This document shows, in pieces, positions 18,140 through 23,650 of a DNA stretch of 23,650 nt (positions are counted from its first letter, which is position 1; every line of letters begins with the position of its first letter). Below the pieces are notes generated by a model. That model ran no database searches. It saw only the letters and a list, made by a program, of their open reading frames with translations, and was not told the DNA's origin. The translations under genes were made by a program, and so were the position numbers. This DNA is from Comamonadaceae bacterium UBA4962 (GTDB lineage Bacteria > Pseudomonadota > Gammaproteobacteria > Burkholderiales > Burkholderiaceae_C): contig DHAE01000019.1 of the NCBI GenBank assembly GCA_002397315.1, positions 56,019-79,668 on the forward strand, read 5' to 3'.

Positions 18140-18193
18140 CCTGAACGGTCCACCGCTTTTCCCGGCCCGCCGGCGCTTGCATGCACGGCTGGC

Positions 18194-18210
18194 AGGAGGG
18201 AAGGGCGGTG
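18194..18210 (+). promoter_or_regulatory. Strong Shine-Dalgarno sequence pointing at GTG 18208
   Basis: AGGAGGG at 18194-18200 is the best ribosome-binding site in this part of the window and stands seven bases before GTG 18208. That GTG is in another frame than the conserved DUF2818 protein, whose only usable start (TTG 18233) is 33 bases away from the AGGAGG. Either the site feeds a short upstream or overlapping ORF, or initiation at the TTG uses a different mechanism. Confidence 0.45.
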
Positions 18211-18232
18211 CGCCATCCGGATCGATCGTCCC

Positions 18233-18538
18233 TTGTCGTCCTCCGCATCCATCTGGCTGGTGATCGTGGTGGCCTTCGTGGCCGCCAACCTGCCGTTCTG
18301 CAACCAGCGCTGGCTCGTGCTGGGGCCCCGCGCGGCCACGTCCAAGCCGCTGGCGGCCCGCCTCGGCGAGCTGGTGCTGTTCTACTTCCTGGTGGGCGCG
18401 CTCGCGTTGCTGCTGGAGCGCCGTGCGGGACAGATCGCTCCGCAGGGCTGGGAGTTCTACGCGATCACCGCCGCGCTGTTCGCGACGCTGGCGTTTCCCG
18501 GCTTCGTCTACCGCTACCTGCTGCGCCGGCGCGGTTGA
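18233..18538 (+). CDS. DUF2818 family small membrane protein, TTG start
   Basis: 101-residue protein with two or three hydrophobic helices (about 6-21, 44-61, 76-93) and a basic C-terminus. It matches the DUF2818 family that I know as a gene placed after nuoN in betaproteobacteria; landmarks are SIWLVIVVAFVAANLPF near the N-terminus, ERRAGQIAPQGWEFY in the middle and FPGFVYRYLLRRRG at the end. Function is unknown; the location suggests an accessory role for complex I or only transcriptional linkage. Between the nuoN stop (same frame) and 18233 there is no in-frame ATG or GTG, so TTG 18233 is the only reasonable start and gives the usual family length. It lacks a proper ribosome-binding site at close range. 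Confidence 0.85.
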   Translation: MSSSASIWLVIVVAFVAANLPFCNQRWLVLGPRAATSKPLAARLGELVLFYFLVGALALLLERRAGQIAPQGWEFYAITAALFATLAFPGFVYRYLLRRRG

Positions 18539-18590
18539 ACGGGGCGGCGCTGCGTACCCCTGACTTCATGGACGTTGCGGAGTTTCCAGA

Positions 18591-19091
18591 ATGAAAGTGC
18601 TGGATCTGCATTGCGAGCACGACCATGCCTTCGAAGGCTGGTTCGCTTCCGAAGGCGATTTCCAGGACCAGCTCGCGCGCGGACTGCTGGAATGCCCGAT
18701 GTGCGGCAGCCGCGGCGTCCGCAAGGTACTGAGTGCGCCACGCCTGAATCTGCGCTCTGCCGCGGCCGAGCCGCCGTCGCGGCAAGCTCCCGCTGCAGGG
18801 ACCACCGGCCCGGCGGATGCCTCGGCGTCGCCCATCCCTTCTCCATCGCGGGCGATGGCTCCCCAGGAACTGCAGGCCGCCTGGCTGCGCATGGCGCGCC
18901 AGGTGATGGCAAACACCGAGGACGTCGGCCCGCGCTTCGCCGAGGAGGCACGCCGCATCCACCACGGTGAGGCCGAGGAGCGGCCGATCCGCGGCCAGGC
19001 GAGCGTGACGGAGACGGTGCAGTTGCTTGAAGAGGGCATCGCCGTGCTGCCGCTGCCCCTGCCGGCCGCCGCCAAGGAAACGCTGCAATAG
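18591..19091 (+). CDS. DUF1178 family protein, putative zinc-ribbon
   Basis: 166-residue cytoplasmic protein of the DUF1178 family, function unknown. The N-terminus has MKVLDLHCEHDHAFEGWF and a CPMC pair, so Cys8, Cys35 and Cys38 (perhaps with His10) may bind zinc. A low-complexity Ala/Pro/Ser linker (about 56-87) separates this from the conserved C-terminal part with NTEDVGPRFAEEARRIHHG, then EERPIRGQAS and PLPLP. Start ATG 18591 has GGAG at 18579-18582. It is the last gene of the nuo-linked + strand block and converges with the ABC exporter. An 8-codon ORF (18568-18594) and the alternative frame of the preceding gene both end on its start codon as ATGA. Confidence 0.88.
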   Translation: MKVLDLHCEHDHAFEGWFASEGDFQDQLARGLLECPMCGSRGVRKVLSAPRLNLRSAAAEPPSRQAPAAGTTGPADASASPIPSPSRAMAPQELQAAWLRMARQVMANTEDVGPRFAEEARRIHHGEAEERPIRGQASVTETVQLLEEGIAVLPLPLPAAAKETLQ

Positions 19092-19111
19092 CCGGCCGCG
19101 CCGTGGAGGCC

Positions 19112-19156
19112 TGCCTCTGGCGGCCATGCCTCTGGCGGCGGTGCCTCCGGCGGATT
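19112..19156 (+). repeat. Three tandem copies of a 15-bp unit
   Basis: TGCCTCTGGCGGCCA (19112-19126), TGCCTCTGGCGGCGG (19127-19141) and TGCCTCCGGCGGATT (19142-19156) follow each other without gaps. The first 11 bases are identical in copies one and two and differ by one base in copy three. They lie in the 106-base convergent gap between the DUF1178 gene and the minus-strand ABC transporter. No intrinsic terminator with a T-run is visible in the gap for either gene. Confidence 0.75.
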
Positions 19157-19197
19157 TCCGGATGGCGGGTCCTCCAGGCTTCTGGCCCCTTGCCTCC

Positions 19198-21033
19198 TCA
19201 GGCCGCGAACTGCAGCGCGGCCAGGCGCGCATAGGCGCCGCCCTGCTGCAGCAACTCCGCATGCCGGCCCTGCTCGATCACGCGGCCATGCTCCAGCACG
19301 ACGATGCGGTCCGCGTTCTGGACGGTGGCCAGCCGGTGCGCGATGACCAGGGTGGTGCGGCGCCGTCCGCGCGGGTGCAGCGCTGCGTCGAGGGCGGCCT
19401 GCACCATGCGTTCGCTTTCCGCATCGAGCGCGCTCGTGGCTTCGTCGAGCAGCAGCAGCGGAGCATCTTTGAGCAGCGCGCGGGCGATCGCGATGCGCTG
19501 GCGCTGCCCGCCCGACAGGCGCACGCCGCGCTCGCCCAGGAAAGTGCCGTACCCGTCGGGCAGGGCGGCAAGGAAGTCGTGCGCGAAGGCGGCGCGCGCG
19601 GCGGCCTCCACTTCGGCGTCGGTCGCGTCGGGGCGGCCGTAGCGGATGTTCTCGCGCGCGGAGGCGGAAAAGACGACGGCGTCCTGCGGCACCACGGCGA
19701 TGCGCGAGCGGAAGTCCCCGAGCGCCAGCGTGCGCAGGTCGCGCCCGTCCAGCAGGATGCGTCCGCCGGATGCGCTGCCGTCCACGTCGTAGAACCGCTG
19801 CAATAGCTGGAACACCGTCGTCTTGCCCGCGCCGCTCGCACCGACCAGCGCCACGGTTTCGCCGGGCGCGACGTGCAGGTCGAACCCGTCGAGGGCGGCC
19901 TGCGCCGGCCGCGAGGGGTAGTGGAAGCGCACCTGCTCGAAGTCCACGCGCAGGCCCTGGCCGGCGGGCACGAACGGCGCGGCGTCCGGCGGCGAGGCGA
20001 TCGCCGCGGGCGCGGCCAGCAGTTCCATCAGCCGCTCGGTGGCGCCGGCGGCGCGCAGCAGGTCGCCATAGACTTCGCCGAGCACCGCCACGGCGCCGGC
20101 GAGCAGCATGACGTAGATCACGGTCTCGCCGAGCTGCCCGGCCGACATGTCGCCCGAGAGCACCGCCTGCGTGCCGCGGTACAGGCCCCAGAGCAGCAGG
20201 GCGGCGTTGGTGACGATGACGAACGCCACCAGGGCCGCGCGCGCCCGGCTGCGGCGCACCGCCGCCTCGAAGGCGTTGGCGGTCGCCGCGCGGAAGCGGG
20301 CGCTCTCGCGCGACTCGGCCGTGTGGCTCTGCACCACCGGAACCGCGTTCAGCACCTCGCCGGCCAGCGCGCTCGCATCGGCCACGCGGTCCTGGCTGTC
20401 GCGCGACAGCCGGCGCACGCGCCGCCCGATCCAGGCCGTGGGCGCCACGACCGCGACGATGCCCAGCAGCACCACGGCCATCAGCCGCGGATGGCTCCAG
20501 ACCAGCATGCCGAGCGCGCCGATGCCCATCACCGCGTTGCGCAGGCCCATGGACAGGGACGATCCCACGACGGTCTGCACCAGCGTGGTGTCGGTGGTGA
20601 GGCGCGAGAGCACCTCGCCGGTCTGCGTGGTCTCGAAGAAGGCCGGGCTCTGCTGCAGCACGCGCGCGTACACGGCGTTGCGCAGATCGGCCGTGACGCG
20701 TTCGCCGAGCCAGCTGACGAGGTAGAAGCGCGCGGCCGAGAACACCCCGAGCGCCACCGCCACGAGGAACAGCAGGCCGAAGTGCTCGCGCAGCGCCAGC
20801 GCCTGCGCGCCACGGTCGCCGGGGACGAGGCCGCCGTCGATGAGCGCCCGCAGCGCCATGGGAAAGGCGAGCGTCGCGCCAGCCGCGAGCACCAGGAACA
20901 CGAGCGCGAGGGCGATGCGCCCGGCATAGGGCCGCAGGAAGGGCAGCAGCCCGGCCAGTGCACGCGGCGGAACGCGGGAGGGATTTCCCGGGGGCGGTGC
21001 CTCGGGGCGTGCGTCGGCAGGGGCGGAAGGCAT
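19198..21033 (-). CDS. MsbA-type ABC half-exporter (membrane and ATPase domains fused)
   Basis: 611-residue ABC exporter half-transporter expected to act as a homodimer in the inner membrane and export a hydrophobic substrate. The N-terminal membrane domain has about six helices (roughly 38-60, 86-106, 160-180, 184-204, 265-285, 303-323). The ATPase domain follows from about 360: Walker A GASGAGKTT (398-406), Q-loop Gln450, signature LSGGQRQR (506-513), Walker B LLLLDE (526-531) and switch His566 in IAHRL. All catalytic residues are intact. The first 22 residues are Pro/Ala-rich and probably disordered. Start is ATG at 21033 (minus strand). It looks like the MsbA-related subfamily found in proteobacteria, but lipid A or any other substrate cannot be assigned. 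Transcribed alone, divergent from livG. Confidence 0.93.
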   Translation of the reverse strand: MPSAPADARPEAPPPGNPSRVPPRALAGLLPFLRPYAGRIALALVFLVLAAGATLAFPMALRALIDGGLVPGDRGAQALALREHFGLLFLVAVALGVFSAARFYLVSWLGERVTADLRNAVYARVLQQSPAFFETTQTGEVLSRLTTDTTLVQTVVGSSLSMGLRNAVMGIGALGMLVWSHPRLMAVVLLGIVAVVAPTAWIGRRVRRLSRDSQDRVADASALAGEVLNAVPVVQSHTAESRESARFRAATANAFEAAVRRSRARAALVAFVIVTNAALLLWGLYRGTQAVLSGDMSAGQLGETVIYVMLLAGAVAVLGEVYGDLLRAAGATERLMELLAAPAAIASPPDAAPFVPAGQGLRVDFEQVRFHYPSRPAQAALDGFDLHVAPGETVALVGASGAGKTTVFQLLQRFYDVDGSASGGRILLDGRDLRTLALGDFRSRIAVVPQDAVVFSASARENIRYGRPDATDAEVEAAARAAFAHDFLAALPDGYGTFLGERGVRLSGGQRQRIAIARALLKDAPLLLLDEATSALDAESERMVQAALDAALHPRGRRRTTLVIAHRLATVQNADRIVVLEHGRVIEQGRHAELLQQGGAYARLAALQFAA

Positions 21034-21392
21034 GGTGCTGCCAGTGTAGGCGGACCGGGAGAGCCGGTGCCGGGGCCTGGCAGTCCACGATACGATCGCT
21101 ATGGTTTAAGGAGCATGGGAGGTCGGCGGGTCATGGTCATTCGGCCAGCAGAGGGTGGGCCGCCCAGATGGGCGCTTCGCGGTGCCGCGGCCTCTCCGGG
21201 ACTGCTTCCATGCCGCGCCGGGCAGGTGTGGGGGGTGTTTGCTTAGGCGTTTATACATAGGCATTTCTCCCACTTCCTGACGCTCGGCGGGGCGGCATAC
21301 GATGCGCCGCAAGCCCCTTGACCGCGGCAGCTGCCGACCCTTCCCGGGCGGCGTGCCGATGGACCACCCCACAGGAAGCGGCAGCCTGCCCC
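21034..21392. promoter_or_regulatory. Divergent intergenic region with candidate operator elements
   Basis: About 359 bases separate the divergent exporter and livG starts, so promoters for both should lie here, but I cannot name a convincing -35/-10 pair. An AT-rich island at 21244-21266 stands out from the GC-rich surroundings: TAGGCGTTT and TAGGCATTT form a direct repeat with 14-base period, with TATACA (21252-21257) between them as a possible -10 for livG. Nearer to livG is a perfect 12-base palindrome CGGCAGCTGCCG (21325-21336) and a similar GGCAGCCTGCC (21380-21390). AGGAAG at 21373-21378 is the likely livG ribosome-binding site. No convincing gene is seen inside. Confidence 0.35.
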
Positions 21393-22166
21393 ATGAGCGA
21401 CGACGTCATTCTCGAAACCCGCCATCTCACCAAGGAATTCAAGGGCTTCACCGCGGTGAGCGATGTGAACCTGTCGGTGCGCCGCGGTTCCATCCATGCG
21501 TTGATCGGCCCCAACGGCGCGGGCAAGACCACCTGCTTCAACCTGCTGACCAAGTTCCTCGAACCCACGTCCGGCACCATCACCTTCAACGGCGCGGACA
21601 TCACCCGCGAGGCGCCCGCGCAGATCGCCCGGCGCGGGGTGATCCGTTCGTTCCAGATCTCGGCCGTGTTCCCGCACCTGACGCTCACCGAGAACGTGCG
21701 GCTCGGGCTGCAGCGCCGCCTGGGCACCTCGTTCCACTTCTGGAAGAGCGAGCGCAGCCTGGCGCACCTCGACAGCCGGGCGCGCGAACTGCTCGCGGAA
21801 GTGGGCCTGGCCGATCTGGCGGACGAGGTCACGGTCAACCTGCCCTATGGCCGCAAGCGCGCGCTGGAGATCGCCACGACGCTCGCGATGGAGCCCGAAC
21901 TGATGCTGCTCGACGAGCCCACCCAGGGCATGGGCCACGAGGACGTGGACCGCGTCACGCAGCTCATCAAGAAGGTGTCGGCGGGCCGCACGATCCTCAT
22001 GGTCGAGCACAACATGAAAGTCATCTCCACCATCGCGGACCGCATCACGGTGCTGCAGCGCGGCGCCGTACTGGCCGAGGGGCCGTACGAGGAGGTCTCG
22101 CGCAATCCGCAGGTCATGGAGGCCTACATGGGCACGACCGACGGCCAGCTTCAGGGAGCACACTGA
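21393..22166 (+). CDS. livG: LivG-like ATPase of a branched-chain amino acid-type ABC importer
   Basis: 257-residue cytoplasmic ATPase of the HAAT (branched-chain amino acid/amide) importer family. Walker A GPNGAGKTT (39-47), Q-loop Gln88 in RSFQISAVFPHLT, signature LPYGRKR (150-156, the LivG-type variant of LSGGQ), Walker B LMLLDEPTQGM (170-180) and switch His206 in MVEHNM are all intact. The open frame begins earlier at TTG 21318, but ATG 21393 is chosen because it starts the family-conserved N-terminus and has AGGAAG 14 bases upstream. The stop overlaps the livF ATG by one base (TGATG), which indicates translational coupling. The transported substrate is not readable; members of this family also move amides, urea or aromatic compounds. 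Confidence 0.93.
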   Translation: MSDDVILETRHLTKEFKGFTAVSDVNLSVRRGSIHALIGPNGAGKTTCFNLLTKFLEPTSGTITFNGADITREAPAQIARRGVIRSFQISAVFPHLTLTENVRLGLQRRLGTSFHFWKSERSLAHLDSRARELLAEVGLADLADEVTVNLPYGRKRALEIATTLAMEPELMLLDEPTQGMGHEDVDRVTQLIKKVSAGRTILMVEHNMKVISTIADRITVLQRGAVLAEGPYEEVSRNPQVMEAYMGTTDGQLQGAH

Positions 22167-22876
22167 TGGCCGCCCCCGCTCTCGAGATCCGCGGCCTGGA
22201 GGCCTGGTACGGCGAATCGCACGTGCTGCACGGCGTGGACATGGTCGTGCAGCCCGGCGAGGTAGTCACGCTGCTGGGCCGCAACGGCGCGGGGCGCACC
22301 TCCACGCTGCGCGCGGTGATGGGCCTGACCGGCGCGCGCAAGGGCTCGGTGAAGATCAACGGGCAGGAAACCATCCAGATGCCCACGCACCGCATCGCGC
22401 ACCTGGGCGTGGGGTATTGCCCCGAAGAGCGCGGCATCTTCTCCAGCCTGTCGTGCGAAGAAAACCTGCTGCTGCCGCCCGTGCTCAAGACGGGCCGCGC
22501 CGGCATGCCGGTGGAGGAGATCTACGCGATGTTCCCCAACCTGGCGGAGCGCCGCCACAGCCAGGGTACGCGCCTGTCGGGCGGGGAGCAGCAGATGCTG
22601 GCCGTGGCGCGCATCCTGCGCACGGGCGCGCAGCTGCTGCTGCTCGACGAAATTTCGGAAGGGCTTGCGCCCGTCATCGTGCAGGCCCTGGCGCGCATGA
22701 TCACGACGCTGCGCCAGAAGGGCTACACGGTGGTGATGGTGGAGCAGAACTTCCGCTTCGCCGCGCCGCTCGCCGACCGCTTCTACGTGATGGAGCATGG
22801 GCGGATCGCCCTGCAGTTCGGCGCCGCCGAACTGGAGCAGCGCATGCCCGTGCTGAACGAATTGCTGGGCGTGTGA
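22166..22876 (+). CDS. livF: LivF-like ATPase with arginine in the Walker A motif
   Basis: 236-residue second ATPase of the same importer, pairing with the LivG-like protein. Its P-loop reads GRNGAGRTS (38-46): the almost invariant lysine is Arg44 (codon CGC at 22295-22297). The rest is intact: signature LSGGEQQ (137-143), Walker B LLLLDE (157-162) and Gln194 in MVEQNF at the switch position, where LivF proteins normally have Gln instead of His. The segment GYCPEERGIFSSLS (83-96) is typical for one LivF subgroup. The gene is otherwise full length and undamaged, and its partner LivG has a normal lysine, so this looks like a real variant of the importer rather than a pseudogene. ATP hydrolysis at this site may be reduced. 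Confidence 0.92.
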   Translation: MAAPALEIRGLEAWYGESHVLHGVDMVVQPGEVVTLLGRNGAGRTSTLRAVMGLTGARKGSVKINGQETIQMPTHRIAHLGVGYCPEERGIFSSLSCEENLLLPPVLKTGRAGMPVEEIYAMFPNLAERRHSQGTRLSGGEQQMLAVARILRTGAQLLLLDEISEGLAPVIVQALARMITTLRQKGYTVVMVEQNFRFAAPLADRFYVMEHGRIALQFGAAELEQRMPVLNELLGV

Positions 22877-22952
22877 GCCGCCGGCCTCGCCCGCCCGCGC
22901 CACGCCGAAACCGACCCGAACGAACGACCATCCAGCCTCAGGAGACGACGAC

Positions 22953-23650
22953 ATGAAACAACACTCCCGGACCACCGCGACCTTCAAGACCCTGGCCGTG
23001 GCGCTGGGCCTCGCGGGCCTGTGCGCCGCCTCGGCCGCGCAGGCGCAGGACGGCAAGGTGAAGATCGGCTTCATCACCGACATGTCGAGCCTGTACGCCG
23101 ACGTGGAAGGCAAGAACGGCGCCGTGGCGATCCAGATGGCGATCGACGATTTCGGCGGCAAGGTGCTGGGCATGCCGATCGAGCTGGTCTCCGCCGACCA
23201 CCAGAACAAGGCCGACATCGCCGCCAGCAAGGCGCGCGAGTGGATCGACACGCAGGGCCTGACGATGCTCTTCGGCGGCACCAACTCGGGCACGGCGCTG
23301 GCCATGGCCAAGGTGGCGCAGGAGAAGAAGCGCGTGTTCATGGTGAACGGTGCCGGCACCTCGGCGCTGACCAACGAGCAGTGCAGCCCCTACACCGTGC
23401 AATACGCGTACGACACCGTGGCGCTGGCCAAGGGCACGGGCGGCGCCGTGGTGCAGCAGGGCGGCAAGGACTGGTTCTTCCTGACGGCCGACTATGCCTT
23501 CGGCGCGGCGCTGGAGGCCGACACGGCCAAGGTGGTGAAGGAGAAGGGCGGCCGCGTGCTGGGCAGCGTCAAGCACCCGCTGAACGCCTCGGACTTCTCT
23601 TCGTTCCTGCTGCAGGCGCAGAACTCCAAGGCGCAGATCCTGGGCCTGGC
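22953..23650 (+). CDS. Periplasmic substrate-binding protein of the importer (5' part)
   Basis: Runs off the right edge; 232 complete codons are visible. Residues 1-32 form a Sec signal peptide with a basic start (MKQHSR), a hydrophobic core and a probable signal peptidase I site after AAQA or AAQAQ. The mature part begins KVKIGFITDMSSLYAD and continues with the type I periplasmic-binding fold of the Peripla_BP_6 / LivK family (VSADHQNKADIAASKAREW, FGGTNSGTALAMAKVAQE). Start ATG 22953 has AGGAG (22940-22944) with ideal spacing. It lies 76 bases after livF, so it probably belongs to the same operon; the two permease genes would be expected downstream. Ligand unknown: branched-chain amino acids, amides or aromatic acids are all possible for this family. 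Confidence 0.92.
   Translation, partial: MKQHSRTTATFKTLAVALGLAGLCAASAAQAQDGKVKIGFITDMSSLYADVEGKNGAVAIQMAIDDFGGKVLGMPIELVSADHQNKADIAASKAREWIDTQGLTMLFGGTNSGTALAMAKVAQEKKRVFMVNGAGTSALTNEQCSPYTVQYAYDTVALAKGTGGAVVQQGGKDWFFLTADYAFGAALEADTAKVVKEKGGRVLGSVKHPLNASDFSSFLLQAQNSKAQILGL

Noticed and set aside
18146..18163. CGGT-CC-ACCG followed by CTTTT after nuoN as possible terminator
   Set aside because: A 4-bp stem with a 2-base loop is too small to fold, so a terminator between nuoN and the DUF2818 gene is not supported.
18566..21088. Minus-strand open frame of 840 codons overlapping the exporter and the DUF1178 gene
   Set aside because: It is a different frame from the real exporter and gives an Arg/Pro/Gly-rich product. 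The exporter frame carries all ABC motifs.
21115..21246. 43-codon ORF with AAGGAG just before its ATG in the divergent region
   Set aside because: The AAGGAG is one base from the ATG, too near for normal initiation, and the peptide has no recognisable feature. A leader peptide cannot be excluded but is not supported.

Overview
The window is a GC-rich, densely packed chromosomal segment of housekeeping genes. The protein sequences, the gene order (pnp, quinone oxidoreductase, tpiA, secG, tRNA-Leu, nuoA to nuoN, a DUF2818 gene, a DUF1178 gene) and the separate nuoC and nuoD genes point to a betaproteobacterium of the order Burkholderiales. Comamonadaceae, and within it an Acidovorax/Paracidovorax-like organism, is my best guess. 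That placement is recognition by eye, not a database result.

Layout. 1-1077: 3' part of pnp (polynucleotide phosphorylase), followed by two tandem GC-rich hairpins that probably end its transcript. 1168-3349: a compact + strand cluster of a zinc-independent quinone oxidoreductase, tpiA (overlapping by ATGA) and secG. 3466-3550: tRNA-Leu(GAG) with an encoded CCA end. 3627-18139: a complete 14-gene nuoABCDEFGHIJKLMN operon for proton-pumping NADH:quinone oxidoreductase (complex I), with all expected Fe-S, FMN, quinone-site and antiporter-like residues that I looked for. 18233-19091: two small conserved genes of unknown function (DUF2818 membrane protein, DUF1178 putative zinc-ribbon protein) that trail the nuo operon. 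19198-21033, minus strand: a complete MsbA-type ABC half-exporter. 21034-21392: a divergent intergenic region. 21393-23650: a branched-chain-amino-acid-type (HAAT family) ABC importer cluster with two ATPases (LivG-like, LivF-like) and the first part of a periplasmic binding protein; permeases presumably lie beyond the window.

How they work together. Central energy metabolism dominates: NuoE/F/G oxidise NADH, NuoB/I/C/D carry electrons to quinone, and NuoA/H/J/K/L/M/N form the membrane arm that pumps protons. pnp, secG, tpiA and tRNA-Leu are linked housekeeping functions. The ABC importer and exporter at the right end are separate transcription units.

No mobile element, prophage, CRISPR array or obviously foreign segment is visible, and I do not see an undescribed multi-gene system. 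The points most worth a second look are: an arginine in place of the Walker A lysine in the LivF-like ATPase; an alternative-frame ORF with a very strong Shine-Dalgarno sequence covering the TTG-started DUF2818 gene; a perfect hairpin that encloses the secG stop codon; an Arg/Gly-rich plus polyglutamine tail on PNPase; a histidine-rich loop in NuoL; and a three-copy 15-bp tandem repeat in the convergent gap after the DUF1178 gene.
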